NCBI GenBank assembly: GCA_000717735.1
Contig: JOBE01000036.1
Span: 1 to 64,000, forward strand
Source of the DNA: Streptomyces griseoluteus
GTDB taxonomy: Bacteria > Actinomycetota > Actinomycetes > Streptomycetales > Streptomycetaceae
DNA: 64,000 bases
Direction: 5' to 3'
Position numbers and translations under genes: made by a program. Positions 36,775 through 45,768 of this stretch are shown piece by piece. The notes under the pieces were generated by a model, which was not told where the DNA came from, did not search any database, and was given only the letters and a program-made list of their open reading frames with translations. Positions within the stretch are counted from its first letter, which is position 1. Each line of letters starts with the position of its first letter.

Positions 36775-37629
36775 CTACAGACCGAGCTGACGCTCCGCGC
36801 CCTGGACCGTCTGGGCCAGGAGCACGGCGATGGTCATGGGGCCGACACCACCGGGCACCGGGGTGATGAGGGAGGCGCGCTCGGCGGCCGAGGCGAAGTC
36901 GACGTCACCGATGTTGCCCGGGTTGTAGCCGGCGTCGACGACGACGGCGCCCGGCTTGATGTCCGCGCCCTTGATGAAGTCGGGCTTGCCGACGGCGGCC
37001 ACGAGGATGTCGGCCTCGCGTATGACGGAGGAGAGGTCCTCGGTGCGGGAGTGGCAGTAGGTGACGGTGGCGTCGCGGCCGAGGAGGAGCAGTCCTGCGG
37101 GCTTGCCGAGGATCGCGCTGCGGCCGACGACGACGGCGCGCTTGCCGCGGAGTTCGACGTCGTACGCGTCGAGGAGGCGCATGATGCCGCCGGGCGTGCA
37201 GGAGACGAAGCCGGGCAGGCCGAAGCCCATGGCGGCGAAGGATGCCATGGTGACGCCGTCGACGTCCTTCTCGGGTGCGATGGCCTCGAAGGCGGCGCGC
37301 TCGTCGATGTGCGGGCCGACGGGGTGCTGGAGGAGGATGCCGTGGACCTCGGGGTCCTCGGAGAGGGCCGTGATCGCGGCGACGAGCTCCTCGGTCGTCG
37401 TGGCCGCCGGCAGCTGGACGCGCCTGGAGCGGATTCCGGCCTTGGCGCAGCGGTTCTGCTTCATCTTCACGTATGTCACGGAGGCCGGGTCCGCGCCGAC
37501 CAGGACGGTCGCGAGACACGGGGTGACGCCGGTGCGGCGGGTGATCCCGGCGGCGCGGGCGGCGGCCTCCTCGACCGTTCGGCGGGCGAGGGCCGTGCCG
37601 TCCATGAGGGCGGCGGTGCTGGTGGACAT
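36775..37629 (-). CDS. folD: Methylenetetrahydrofolate dehydrogenase / cyclohydrolase
   Basis: A 284-residue FolD. The active-site block YVKMKQNRCAKAGI holds the catalytic Tyr and Lys, GILLQHPVGPHIDE and PEKDVDGVT follow, and the dinucleotide site is VVVGRSAILGKPAG. The ending ITPVPGGVGPMTIAVLL is diagnostic. It interconverts methylene-, methenyl- and formyl-tetrahydrofolate. AGGAG precedes ATG 37629. Upstream is a ZTP riboswitch that would link expression to folate and purine shortage. Confidence 0.95.
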   Translation of the reverse strand: MSTSTAALMDGTALARRTVEEAAARAAGITRRTGVTPCLATVLVGADPASVTYVKMKQNRCAKAGIRSRRVQLPAATTTEELVAAITALSEDPEVHGILLQHPVGPHIDERAAFEAIAPEKDVDGVTMASFAAMGFGLPGFVSCTPGGIMRLLDAYDVELRGKRAVVVGRSAILGKPAGLLLLGRDATVTYCHSRTEDLSSVIREADILVAAVGKPDFIKGADIKPGAVVVDAGYNPGNIGDVDFASAAERASLITPVPGGVGPMTIAVLLAQTVQGAERQLGL

Positions 37630-37654
37630 GGCGACTCCTGGGCATCGTCTCTGA

Positions 37655-37765
37655 CGGGTGGTTCGCCCAGGCGCACGGCATCGGTGCGGTCGCGCCGGTG
37701 AGGCGCGCTCCCGCCGGGCCGCTCCCCGGTGGTGATCCACCTCGAGCGCCAGTCACGGCCCGGGG
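37655..37765 (-). promoter_or_regulatory. ZTP (pfl) riboswitch upstream of folD
   Basis: The folD leader, read on the minus strand, begins with CGUGACUGGCG, continues with GGUGGAUCACCACCGGGGAGC, and ends with GCCGUGCGCCUGGGC, the conserved parts of the pfl/ZTP riboswitch (P1 bulge element and the CGCCUGGGC pseudoknot loop). The class senses ZMP/ZTP and turns on folate genes such as folD. The core ends about 35 nt before the ATG, so control may be at the ribosome site AGGAG. Confidence 0.85.
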
Positions 37766-37855
37766 CCACTGTACGTGAGGGTGGGGGCCGGTCTCGGACA
37801 GGGTGCGGATGCCCGGCCGTCGGGGCGCTTGTCGGCGGCCCGCGGCTGCATCACG

Positions 37856-39160
37856 ATGAGCGCGCAGGGTGCGGAGGGCCGGGACGACCTCGATGGGGAG
37901 GCCGAGTTGAGCGACGCGTGGGTGACCGGGCGGGCGGAGACGGCGACGGTACCGGGTCCGGGTGGTTCGGGGCGGGTCCGGCCGCTGGTCGCCGCCTCGT
38001 GGCGGCGTTCCGCACGCGCGCGCGTGAGCCCGGACGGGGCGGCGCGGGTCGAGCTGGACGAGGACGAGCTCGCCGCGTACCGGGACGGCCATCCGCTCGC
38101 GGCGGCGATGCCGGTGATCAGGGAGCTGATGGGGGCGTACGCGACGGACGGGGAGCATCTCCTCGCGGTGTGCGACGCCGCCGGGCGGATGCTGTGGGTC
38201 GAGGGCCACCCGGCCACGCTGCGCAAGGCGCGGGGGATGAACTTCGTGGCCGGGGCGCGCTGGTCGGAGGCGGCGGCCGGGACGAACGCTCCCGGGACCG
38301 CCCTCGCCGTCGACCGGCCGGTGCAGGTCGTCGCCTCCGAACATTTCCGGCACCCGGTGCGCGCGTGGACCTGCGCCGCCGCTCCCGTGCACGATCCGCG
38401 CACCGGGCGGGTGCTCGGCGCGGTCGACATCACGGGCGGGCAGCGGCTCGCGCACCCGCACAGCCTGGGGTTCGTACAGGCGGTCGCGCGGGCCGCCGAG
38501 TCCCAGTTGGCGCTTCTCGGCCCAGCCCCCGAGCCGGACCGGCTCGGCCTTTCGGCGCTCGGCAGGGACGAGGCCCTGCTGTCGGCGGGAGGCCGGTGGA
38601 TCCGGCTGAGCCGCCGGCACAGCGAGATCCTGGTGCTGCTCGCGCACCGCCCCGAAGGGGTGGGCGGGCAGGAACTCCGCACGCTCCTGTACGAGGACGA
38701 GTCGGTCACTCCGGTGACGCTGCGGGCGGAGCTGTCCCGACTCCGGGCGCTGCTCGGTCCCGACCTGCTGCGATCGCGCCCGTACCGGCTGAAGGGGCCG
38801 GTGGAGGCGGACTTCGCGGCGGTCGACCGGCGGCTGGCCTCGGGGGCCGTCTCGGCGGCGGCCGGCGCCTACGCGGGCCCGCTGCTCCCGGCGTCGCTCG
38901 CGCCCGGGGTCGTACGGCTCAGGGAACGCCTCGCGGACCGGCTGCGGGCGGCACTGGTGGGCCGGGGCGATCCGGGGCTGCTCGCCGACTGGGCGTACAG
39001 CACGTGGGGCGAGGACGACGTGGTGGTCTGGCGGGCGCTGTGCGCGGCGGTACCGGCGTCCGGTCTCCCGCCCGCACGCGCCCGGCTCGACTCCCTGGAG
39101 GCGGAACTGTCCGCCGGTGCAACGGCCTTGCAACGTCCGGGACCGCACACTCGCCGGTGA
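37856..39160 (+). CDS. GAF-domain transcriptional regulator of aldehyde dehydrogenase type
   Basis: A regulator of about 434 residues. The N-terminal GAF domain carries [20 protein letters not shown] and the block [46 protein letters not shown], as in AcoR-like regulators; the C-terminal half has a winged-helix-like region ([32 protein letters not shown]). It is 43 bp upstream of an aldehyde dehydrogenase gene, which it probably activates. ATG 37856 has no clear site; TTG 37907 behind GGGGAG is an alternative. Confidence 0.8.
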   Translation: MSAQGAEGRDDLDGEAELSDAWVTGRAETATVPGPGGSGRVRPLVAASWRRSARARVSPDGAARVELDEDELAAYRDGHPLAAAMPVIRELMGAYATDGEHLLAVCDAAGRMLWVEGHPATLRKARGMNFVAGARWSEAAAGTNAPGTALAVDRPVQVVASEHFRHPVRAWTCAAAPVHDPRTGRVLGAVDITGGQRLAHPHSLGFVQAVARAAESQLALLGPAPEPDRLGLSALGRDEALLSAGGRWIRLSRRHSEILVLLAHRPEGVGGQELRTLLYEDESVTPVTLRAELSRLRALLGPDLLRSRPYRLKGPVEADFAAVDRRLASGAVSAAAGAYAGPLLPASLAPGVVRLRERLADRLRAALVGRGDPGLLADWAYSTWGEDDVVVWRALCAAVPASGLPPARARLDSLEAELSAGATALQRPGPHTRR

Positions 39161-39203
39161 GCGCCGGCCAGGGACGGCCGGCGCGCTCCAGGGAGGCCAT
39201 GCC

Positions 39204-40727
39204 ATGACCCGTTACGCCGCACCCGGCACCGAGGGCGCGCTCATGTCGTACGAGGGCCGCTACGACCACTGGATCGGCGGCGAGTACGTCGCTCCGGCGC
39301 GGGGCCGGTACTTCGAGAACCCCAGTCCGGTCGACGGCCGCCCCTTCACGGAGGTCGCCCGCGGCACCGCCGAGGACGTGGAGCGCGCCCTGGACGCGGC
39401 GCACGCGGCGGCCCCGGCGTGGGGACGGACGGCGCCGGCGGAGCGGGCGGCCGTCCTGCTGAGGATCGCGGACCGGATGGAGAGCAACCTGGAGGCGCTG
39501 GCGGTCGCGGAGAGCTGGGACAACGGCAAGCCCGTCCGGGAGACGCTCGCCGCGGACATCCCGCTCGCGATCGACCACTTCCGCTACTTCGCGGGCGCGC
39601 TCCGGGCCCAGGAGGGCTCCCTGAGCGAGATCGACGACGACACCGTCGCGTACCACTTCCACGAACCGCTCGGCGTCGTCGCGCAGATCATCCCGTGGAA
39701 CTTCCCGATCCTGATGGCCGTGTGGAAGCTGGCCCCGGCGCTCGCCGCCGGCAACGCCGTCATCCTCAAGCCGGCCGAACAGACCCCGGCCTCCGTGCAC
39801 TTCTGGCTGAGCCTGGTCGCGGACCTGCTGCCTCCGGGCGTCCTGAACGTCGTCAACGGCTTCGGCGAGGAGGCCGGCAAGCCCCTCGCCTCCTCCCCGC
39901 GCGTCGCGAAGATCGCCTTCACCGGCGAGACGGCGACGGGCCGGCTGATCATGGGGTACGCCTCGGAGAACCTCAAGCCGGTCACTCTGGAGCTCGGCGG
40001 CAAGTCGCCGAACATCTTCTTCGACGACGTGTGGGCGGCGGACGACGACTTCCGCGACAAGGCCCTGGAGGGTTTCACGATGTTCGCCCTCAACCAGGGC
40101 GAGGTCTGCACCTGTCCTTCGCGGGCCCTCGTCCAGCGCGGCCATTACCGCGAGTTCCTGGAGGCCTCGGTCGCGCGTACGGAACTGATCGTCCCCGGCC
40201 ACCCCCTGGACACCGACACGATGATCGGCGCCCAGGCCTCCGCCGACCAGCTCCGGAAGATCGCCTCCTACCTGGAGATCGGGCAGAAGGAGGGCGCGAA
40301 GATCCTGACGGGCGGCCAGATCGTCGAGCACGGCGGGGAACTGGCGGGCGGCTACTACGTACAGCCCACCGTCTTCGAGGGCGACAACCGCATGCGGATC
40401 TTCCAGGAGGAGATCTTCGGCCCGGTGGTCGCCGTCACCTCGTTCACGGACTTCGACGACGCGATCCGCACGGCCAACGACACCCTCTACGGCCTCGGCG
40501 CCGGCGTCTGGACCCGCGACACGAACACGGCGTACCGCGCGGGCCGCGCCATCCAGGCGGGCCGCGTGTGGACCAACTGCTACCACGCGTACCCGGCCCA
40601 CAGTGCTTTTGGAGGCTACAAGCAGTCCGGCATCGGACGGGAGACCCACAAGATGATGCTGGAGCACTACCAGCAGACCAAGAACCTGCTGGTCAGCTAC
40701 TCACCGAAGAAGCTCGGCTTCTTCTAA
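39204..40727 (+). CDS. ExaC/AcoD-type aldehyde dehydrogenase
   Basis: A 507-residue NAD(P)-dependent dehydrogenase. Landmarks are [17 protein letters not shown], the catalytic Glu in [10 protein letters not shown] (Glu263) and catalytic Cys in GEVCTCPSR (Cys302); the end [10 protein letters not shown] is typical of the ExaC/AldB group that oxidises acetaldehyde and similar aldehydes. GGGAGG precedes the ATG. A copy of its last 48 bp occurs at 50418-50465. A hairpin terminator follows. Confidence 0.92.
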   Translation: MTRYAAPGTEGALMSYEGRYDHWIGGEYVAPARGRYFENPSPVDGRPFTEVARGTAEDVERALDAAHAAAPAWGRTAPAERAAVLLRIADRMESNLEALAVAESWDNGKPVRETLAADIPLAIDHFRYFAGALRAQEGSLSEIDDDTVAYHFHEPLGVVAQIIPWNFPILMAVWKLAPALAAGNAVILKPAEQTPASVHFWLSLVADLLPPGVLNVVNGFGEEAGKPLASSPRVAKIAFTGETATGRLIMGYASENLKPVTLELGGKSPNIFFDDVWAADDDFRDKALEGFTMFALNQGEVCTCPSRALVQRGHYREFLEASVARTELIVPGHPLDTDTMIGAQASADQLRKIASYLEIGQKEGAKILTGGQIVEHGGELAGGYYVQPTVFEGDNRMRIFQEEIFGPVVAVTSFTDFDDAIRTANDTLYGLGAGVWTRDTNTAYRAGRAIQAGRVWTNCYHAYPAHSAFGGYKQSGIGRETHKMMLEHYQQTKNLLVSYSPKKLGFF

Positions 40728-40738
40728 AGGCACGAAAA

Positions 40739-40778
40739 GAGGTGCCTGAACTGGGCTTTTGCCCGTCAGGCGCCTCTC
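40739..40778 (+). terminator. Hairpin terminator after aldehyde dehydrogenase
   Basis: GAGGTGCCTGAACTGGGC pairs with GCCCGTCAGGCGCCTCTC around TTTT, an 18-bp imperfect stem 11 bp after the stop. Confidence 0.75.
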
Positions 40779-40880
40779 GCTTGCCCCGCACGTCGGGGGG
40801 CGGGCCTTGATCCAAGGCCGGGTGCGCTTCAGCACCCAAGCCTGAGACAAGACGGAATCGACGATGACGAGGATGAGGAC

Positions 40881-41033
40881 ATGACCGAGAAGCAAGACCG
40901 CGGCAACGGGGACCTGGAACGCTGGAAGGAGCGGGGTGTGATGCTCCGCGTCTTCGTGTACATCTTCGCGACGCACGCCTTCGCAGGTTTTGTCTGGCTG
41001 CTGTTCTACGTGGGGCAGCATGCCCCGAAGTAG
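40881..41033 (+). CDS. DUF6126-like small membrane protein
   Basis: A 50-residue protein: TEKQDRGNGDLERWKERGVML, then one membrane helix VFVYIFATHAFAGFVWLLFYVG and a short tail. It matches the small single-helix DUF6126 family of Streptomyces, of unknown role. GAGGAC lies directly before the ATG. Confidence 0.75.
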   Translation: MTEKQDRGNGDLERWKERGVMLRVFVYIFATHAFAGFVWLLFYVGQHAPK

Positions 41034-41061
41034 GGCACGGAGCTCGACGTAGAATCATCGG

Positions 41062-41418
41062 GTGAACGAGATTCTTCCCCCGTGTCCCGAGTGCTCCGGC
41101 ACCTTCGCCTACGAGATGGGCGCCCTGCTTGTCTGCCCCGAGTGCGGCCATGAATGGTCGGCTGCCGCTTCTCAGACCCTCGACAGCGGCAGCGGCGAGA
41201 AGGTGATCAAGGATTCTGTCGGCAACGTCCTGGCCGACGGCGACACGGTCACCGTCGTCAAGACCCTCAAGGTCAAGGGCAGCCCCGCCGGGATCAAGGC
41301 CGGCACCAAGGTCCGCAACATCCGCCTCGTGGACGGCGTCGACGGCCACGACATCGACTGCAAGGTTGACGGCTTCGGCCCCATGCAGCTCAAGTCCAGC
41401 GTGGTCAAGAAGGCCTGA
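41062..41418 (+). CDS. yjdM: Zinc-ribbon YjdM/PhnA family protein
   Basis: A 118-residue protein: two CxxC pairs (CPECSGT, CPECGHEW) make a zinc ribbon, then the YjdM/PhnA domain VIKDSVGNVLADGDTVTVVKTLKVKGSP ... KVRNIRLVDGVDGHDIDCKVDGFGPMQLKSSVVKKA. The name PhnA is historical and a phosphonate role is unproven. Length is typical. Confidence 0.92.
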   Translation: MNEILPPCPECSGTFAYEMGALLVCPECGHEWSAAASQTLDSGSGEKVIKDSVGNVLADGDTVTVVKTLKVKGSPAGIKAGTKVRNIRLVDGVDGHDIDCKVDGFGPMQLKSSVVKKA

Positions 41419-41462
41419 CCGACCCCCTCCCGAACCATCCCGCACGACCCTGCCCTATCCAT

Positions 41463-41484
41463 GAATTGCACAATTTGGCAATTC
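41463..41484. promoter_or_regulatory. Palindromic operator of the first ArsR gene
   Basis: GAATTGC and GCAATTC form a perfect inverted repeat with an 8-bp AT-rich spacer, 95 bp before the arsR GTG. It resembles the site in front of the second ArsR gene (TTGCTAA-N2-TTAGCAA) and is a likely autoregulatory operator. Confidence 0.65.
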
Positions 41485-41578
41485 GATACATCATTACCTT
41501 GTTGTGTCCGCAGGTAGCCGCGGGCACAGCGCCAGACGACCCTTGCCGCGAGCGGGGCGATGAGGAGGGTGCGCGACC

Positions 41579-41929
41579 GTGTCGGTGCCGCTGTACCAGG
41601 CCAAGGCCGAGTTCTTCCGCATGCTGGGACACCCTGTCCGCATCCGGGTCCTCGAACTGTTGCAGGACGGGCCCATGGCCGTACGTGAGCTCCTCGCGGC
41701 GATCGAGGTCGAGCCGCCCTCGCTCTCCCAGCAGCTGGCGGTCCTGCGCCGCTCGGGGATCGTGACCTCCACGCGCGACGGCTCGACGGTCGTGTACCGA
41801 CTGGCGGGCGGAGACGTCGCCGATCTCATGCAGGCCGCGCGGCGGATCCTCACAGAGATGCTGGCGGGGCAGAACGAACTCCTCGTCGAACTCCGGGAGA
41901 CCGAGGTCTCCGAGGTCGCGACGCGGTGA
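41579..41929 (+). CDS. ArsR/SmtB family regulator (first copy)
   Basis: A 116-residue winged-helix regulator: YQAKAEFFRMLGHPVRIRVLELLQDGPMAVRELL, recognition helix EPPSLSQQLAVLRRSGIVTSTRDGSTVVYRL. No Cys are present, so metal sensing by thiols is unlikely. GTG 41579 follows GAGGAGG. Its stop overlaps the SulP start (GTGA), so it heads an operon of five genes and likely controls it. Confidence 0.9.
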   Translation: MSVPLYQAKAEFFRMLGHPVRIRVLELLQDGPMAVRELLAAIEVEPPSLSQQLAVLRRSGIVTSTRDGSTVVYRLAGGDVADLMQAARRILTEMLAGQNELLVELRETEVSEVATR

Positions 41930-43647
41930 GAGCAGTTCTGATCAGGGTGTGTTCCCTGCTGCCCGGGCGGAGCGACTTCTCCGCCATGGCCCGCGATCCG
42001 CGCCGTGATCTGCTCGCCGGTCTGACCGTCGCCATCGTGGCGCTGCCGCTCGCGCTCGGCTTCGGTGTCTCCTCCGGGCTCGGCGCGGAGGCCGGGCTCG
42101 CCACAGCGGTCGTGGCCGGGGCACTCGCCGCGCTGTTCGGCGGCTCCAACCTCCAGGTGTCCGGGCCGACCGGAGCCATGACCGTCGTCCTCGTACCCAT
42201 CGTGGCTCAGTACGGCCCCCGTGGTGTGCTCACCGTCGGACTGATCGCGGGTGTGATGGTCATCGGGCTCGCCGTGGCGCGGGCCGGGCGGTACATGGCC
42301 TACATCCCCGCCTCGGTGGTGGAGGGCTTCACTCTCGGCATCGCGCTCGTCATCGGCCTTCAGCAGCTCCCGAATGCCCTCGGTGTCCCCAAACCCGGGG
42401 GCGAGAGGGTCCTTCAGGTGACGTGGCGCGCGGTGGAGGAGTTCGTCCAGGCCCCCAACTGGACTGCCGTGGCGCTCGCGGCCGGGGTCGTGGTCGTCAT
42501 GCTCACCGGCTCCCGGTGGCGGCCGGCGATTCCCTTCTCCATCGTGGCGGTGATCGCCGCCACCGTCGTCGCCCAGGTGTTCCACCTCGACGAGGCGGCT
42601 CCGATCGGTGACCTGCCTGCCGGGCTTCCCGCCCCGTCCCTGGGCTTCGTCGACTTCTCACAGGTGGGCTCGCTGCTCGCACCGGCTCTCGCGGTCGCGG
42701 TCCTCGCCGCCCTGGAATCGCTGCTCTCGGCACAGGTCGCGGACGGGATGACGGTGGGCCAGAAGCACGACCCGGACCGTGAGCTGTTCGGGCAGGGACT
42801 GGCGAATCTGGCCGCGCCGCTGTTCGGCGGCGTCCCGGCGACCGGAGCAATCGCCCGTACCGCGGTGAACGTCCGTTCCGGAGCCACCTCCCGGCTCGCG
42901 GCCCTCACCCACGCCGCGATCCTCGCCGTCATCGTCTTCGCCGCCGCCCCACTGGTCTCCAGGATCCCGCTCGCCGCGCTCGCCGGTGTGCTGCTCGCCA
43001 CCGCCGTGCGGATGGTGGAGGTCGGCTCGCTGCGCGCCATGGCGAAGGCCACCCGCTCCGACGCCGTCGTCCTCGTCCTGACGGCCGTGGCCACGCTCGC
43101 GCTCGACCTCGTGTACGCGGTGATCATCGGTATGGTCGTCGCCGGCGCCCTCGCGCTGCGCGCCGTCGCCAAGCAGGCCCACCTCGCCGAGTTCGACTTC
43201 CGCCCCGATCTGCCGGGCGAGCACAGCGAGGAGGAGCACGCGCTGCTCGCCGAGCACATCGTGGCGTACCGGATCGACGGCCCGCTGTTCTTCGCCGCCG
43301 CCCACCGCTTCCTCCTCGAACTCGCCGAGGTCGCCGAGGTCCGCGTCGTCATCCTGCGCATGTCCCGCGTCACCACCATCGACGCCACCGGCGCGCTCGT
43401 CCTCAAGGACGCCGTCGCGAAACTCAACCGGCGCGGCATCGCCGTCATGACCTCCGGAATCCGCCCGGGCCAGCGCCAAGCCCTCGACTCCGTCGGCACT
43501 TTGGACCTGCTCCGTGTCCACGGACGGGAGTACGCCACCACCCCTGAGGCCATCGCCGGAGCCCGCGCCCACCTCCAGGGCGCCGGAGTGCTGACGCTCC
43601 TACCCGCCCGGCCGGCCCGCACGACCGCCCAGGAGCCCACCCGATGA
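41926..43647 (+). CDS. SulP family anion transporter with STAS domain
   Basis: A 573-residue transporter. About 11-12 membrane helices begin at DLLAGLTVAIVALPLALGFGVSSG; the SulP signature region LFGGSNLQVSGPTGAMTVVLVP follows and the C-terminal STAS domain covers about residues 440-550 (IDGPLFFAAAHRFLLEL ... RVVILRMSRVTTIDATGALVLKD). SulP proteins carry sulfate, bicarbonate or other anions; the substrate here is unknown. Overlaps at both ends (GTGA, ATGA) tie it to its neighbours. Confidence 0.92.
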   Translation: MRAVLIRVCSLLPGRSDFSAMARDPRRDLLAGLTVAIVALPLALGFGVSSGLGAEAGLATAVVAGALAALFGGSNLQVSGPTGAMTVVLVPIVAQYGPRGVLTVGLIAGVMVIGLAVARAGRYMAYIPASVVEGFTLGIALVIGLQQLPNALGVPKPGGERVLQVTWRAVEEFVQAPNWTAVALAAGVVVVMLTGSRWRPAIPFSIVAVIAATVVAQVFHLDEAAPIGDLPAGLPAPSLGFVDFSQVGSLLAPALAVAVLAALESLLSAQVADGMTVGQKHDPDRELFGQGLANLAAPLFGGVPATGAIARTAVNVRSGATSRLAALTHAAILAVIVFAAAPLVSRIPLAALAGVLLATAVRMVEVGSLRAMAKATRSDAVVLVLTAVATLALDLVYAVIIGMVVAGALALRAVAKQAHLAEFDFRPDLPGEHSEEEHALLAEHIVAYRIDGPLFFAAAHRFLLELAEVAEVRVVILRMSRVTTIDATGALVLKDAVAKLNRRGIAVMTSGIRPGQRQALDSVGTLDLLRVHGREYATTPEAIAGARAHLQGAGVLTLLPARPARTTAQEPTR

Positions 43648-44057
43648 CCACGCCCACGGCCCGCCGCATGGCCGAAGTCTCCGGCGCGGAGGCCCTGTGG
43701 CTCCTCCAAGGCGCGGACCACGGGCGTCTCGTCTACGTACGGCGCGAGCGGTGCGTCGTCCGGCCGGCGGTCCACGTCCTTGAGTACGGCCGGCTCGTCG
43801 TCCGCGCGCCCGTGCAGTCCGACCTGCTCACCGTGCGGTCCATGCTCACCTACCAGACCGATGAGATCCGGCTGCCCGCCGGCACAGGCTGGAGCGTTAC
43901 GGTCTCGGGCCCCGCCGAGCCCGTCACCAACCCCGCCGAGGCCACCCACTACTCCCGCACGCTCCCCGGCTGGGCCTACGGTCCGCACGACACCCTGCTG
44001 CGCATCACCCCACAGACCGTCACCGGATACCGCCTGGGAACGGTGGACCCGGCGTGA
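43644..44057 (+). CDS. Pyridoxamine-phosphate-oxidase-like (PNPOx fold) protein
   Basis: A 137-residue split-barrel protein: SGAEALWLLQGADHGRLVYVRRERCVVRPAVHVLEYGRLVVRAPVQSDL, with the RxxxxVxPAV pattern of PNPOx-like stress proteins of actinobacteria, which bind FMN or F420 but are poorly studied. It overlaps SulP by 4 bp and the next gene by 4 bp, so production is coupled. Confidence 0.82.
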   Translation: MTTPTARRMAEVSGAEALWLLQGADHGRLVYVRRERCVVRPAVHVLEYGRLVVRAPVQSDLLTVRSMLTYQTDEIRLPAGTGWSVTVSGPAEPVTNPAEATHYSRTLPGWAYGPHDTLLRITPQTVTGYRLGTVDPA

Positions 44058-44476
44058 GTACGGACAGCGAGAGCCTCTCCATGCGGCACGTGCTGACGCT
44101 GCCCGTGATGCCGGGGGCGGTACGGATGGTGCGTGAGACGGCCGAGTTGACCTTCGCCGAGTGGGGCATAGACCCCTCGCACCCCACCCTGGGGCCGGCC
44201 CTGCTGATCCTCAGCGAGCTGGCCACCAACAGCATCCGGCACGCCGCCGTCACCTCCCCCAGCATCACCGTCATCTTCGCCGCGGGCGAGTACACCCTCG
44301 CCTTCGCCGTGCACGACCGGCACCCCTACCACCCAGGCGTCTTCGCCGCCGCCGCCGGCGGGACGGGCGGACTCGCCATGATCGCCGAGGTGATGGTCCA
44401 GTCCGGCGGCACCTGCGTCGTACGCCGGGACGCGGACGGCGGCGGCAAGAGCGTATGGATCACCCTCCCCCTGTAA
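44054..44476 (+). CDS. Anti-sigma-factor-like HATPase (RsbW type)
   Basis: A 140-residue GHKL ATPase: PVMPGAVRMVRETAELTFAEWG, N box ILSELATNSIRHAAV, G box GGTGGLAMIAEVM and the ending GKSVWITLPL. Such kinases bind sigma factors or phosphorylate STAS antagonists. A STAS protein is coded 36 bp downstream, the expected partner. GTG 44054 overlaps the PNPOx stop. Confidence 0.88.
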   Translation: MSTDSESLSMRHVLTLPVMPGAVRMVRETAELTFAEWGIDPSHPTLGPALLILSELATNSIRHAAVTSPSITVIFAAGEYTLAFAVHDRHPYHPGVFAAAAGGTGGLAMIAEVMVQSGGTCVVRRDADGGGKSVWITLPL

Positions 44477-44512
44477 CCCAGTGACCGCTGCAACAACAAA
44501 GGCAACCAAGCG

Positions 44513-44926
44513 ATGACCATCGAATGGCGCTACACCACTCACCCCGGACTGAGCGTGCTCTCCCTGGCCGGATACCTCGGCGCGGACGCGGTCGCGCGCT
44601 TCGACGGAGCCGTGGGGTGGGTCCTGGCACGGGGCACCGGCCCGGTCATCCTCGACCTCACCAGCCTGCGCAGCTGGTCGGCCGGCGGCCAACTCGCGGT
44701 CGCGACCGCCGCCCGGCGGCTCGCGAGCGAGGGACGCGGGCTCGAACTGGCCGCCATCCCCGCCGACGGGTCCCTCGTCCCGGTCGGCGACCACCCTGAG
44801 ATCCCCGTGCACTGCGACCTGGACTCGGCGCTCGCCGCACACCACGGCCCAGGAGCCGAGCAGCGCGAATGGTGCAGCGACGAGTGGCCCGGAGCACGGA
44901 CCAGCGTGAACGCTCCCCGGCAATAG
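44513..44926 (+). CDS. STAS-domain protein (anti-sigma-factor antagonist-like)
   Basis: A 137-residue STAS protein: LSLAGYLGADAVARFDGAVGWVLARGTGPVILDLTSLRSWSAGGQLAVATAARRL. The LTSLRSWSAGG segment is where antagonists carry the Ser/Thr phosphorylation site. It is the last gene of the SulP operon and shares its pattern with the opposing STAS gene at 45005. Confidence 0.82.
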   Translation: MTIEWRYTTHPGLSVLSLAGYLGADAVARFDGAVGWVLARGTGPVILDLTSLRSWSAGGQLAVATAARRLASEGRGLELAAIPADGSLVPVGDHPEIPVHCDLDSALAAHHGPGAEQREWCSDEWPGARTSVNAPRQ

Positions 44927-44950
44927 CCAGCCGAGGAGGGCCGATTCTCC

Positions 44951-44991
44951 TGGGCCCCGCCCCCTGACTGTGCGGCAGGGGGCGGGGCCCA
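44951..44991. terminator. Strong bidirectional terminator
   Basis: TGGGCCCCGCCCCCTG and CAGGGGGCGGGGCCCA form a perfect 16-bp stem with a 9-nt loop, between convergent STAS genes. Confidence 0.85.
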
Positions 44992-45004
44992 GGTCATCTC
45001 ACCC

Positions 45005-45358
45005 TCAGCCCCGGTGAGGTGTGACCCTTCGGACGAGTGCTGTGTCGACATCCACGTACACGTCCGTCTCCGAGACCCGGGCCGCCCACACCTCCGTCAA
45101 CCCCATGTGTTCGACACCGCAGACGGCGAGCGAGCGCCCGCCCTTTCGCAGGCCGGCGGCCGTGCTCAGCCCAGCCTTCTCCCCCTCGAAGCTCCAGCCG
45201 AGAAGACCGGACAGGTCACGGATCAACCTCCCGCTGCTGCGGGAAGCAGCCCAGGCCAAGCCTTCGGAGAACCGAGTGACGGCGCGGGCACCGAGGAATC
45301 CGGCGACGGCGACAACAGCCACCCCCTGCCGGTCCGTCACGATCCAACTGATGCTCAC
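45005..45358 (-). CDS. STAS-domain protein, paralogue of 44513 gene
   Basis: A 117-residue STAS protein: VVAVAGFLGARAVTRFSEGLAWAASRSSGRLIRDLSGLLGWSFEGEKAGLSTAAGLRKGG. It shares the GFLGA.AV.RF, DLS.L and WS..G pattern with the other STAS protein. GTG 45358 is preferred with AGGGA about 10 nt upstream; a GTG at 45403 is in frame but overlaps the zinc-ribbon gene. Confidence 0.78.
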   Translation of the reverse strand: MSISWIVTDRQGVAVVAVAGFLGARAVTRFSEGLAWAASRSSGRLIRDLSGLLGWSFEGEKAGLSTAAGLRKGGRSLAVCGVEHMGLTEVWAARVSETDVYVDVDTALVRRVTPHRG

Positions 45359-45374
45359 AAGCCCGGTATCCCTG

Positions 45375-45581
45375 TCAGCCCTGGCCGCCGGCACGGGGTG
45401 CACCGCGCGTCGGCGCGGCGGCGGGCCGGAGCCAACCGCGGTCGATGTCCATGCTCAGGAGACGTTCATGTCCGCAACGGGGACACGAGCCGTCAGGAGC
45501 AACGGCAGCGGGCAGGCACTTGAGACGGCATGAAGGGCACTTGAGCAGCGCTCCGCCACCCCGCAGACGTGGGATTCTCAA
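45375..45581 (-). CDS. Small zinc-ribbon protein
   Basis: A 68-residue protein with CPSCRLKCLPAAVAPDGSCPRCGHERLL, two CxxC pairs of a zinc ribbon, and a basic/Pro tail. Role unknown. The TTG start at 45581 is supported by GGGAGG 5 nt upstream. It precedes the STAS gene by 16 bp on the same strand. Confidence 0.6.
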   Translation of the reverse strand: MRIPRLRGGGALLKCPSCRLKCLPAAVAPDGSCPRCGHERLLSMDIDRGWLRPAAAPTRGAPRAGGQG

Positions 45582-45602
45582 CAGAACCTCCCGCTAGATA
45601 CC

Positions 45603-45632
45603 TTCGAAATTGCTAATGTTAGCAATTCCGAA
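45603..45632. promoter_or_regulatory. Palindromic operator of the second ArsR gene
   Basis: AATTGCTAA-N2-TTAGCAATT at 45608-45627 is a perfect palindrome; the flanks TTCG and CGAA extend the symmetry with one mismatch per side. It lies between the divergent zinc-ribbon and ArsR genes and is AT-rich in a GC-rich setting, as expected for an ArsR operator. Confidence 0.7.
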
Positions 45633-45768
45633 GACCATCAGGCAGCCGTGAAGGCGCGAGGATGGTCCGCATGGCGAAGAATTCTGGGTGGATGCGATGC
45701 ACACTGCGGGCACGGCGACAGCCACACGGCGGCGTGGCCAGCTCCCGCGCGGACCGGGGGTACGCACG

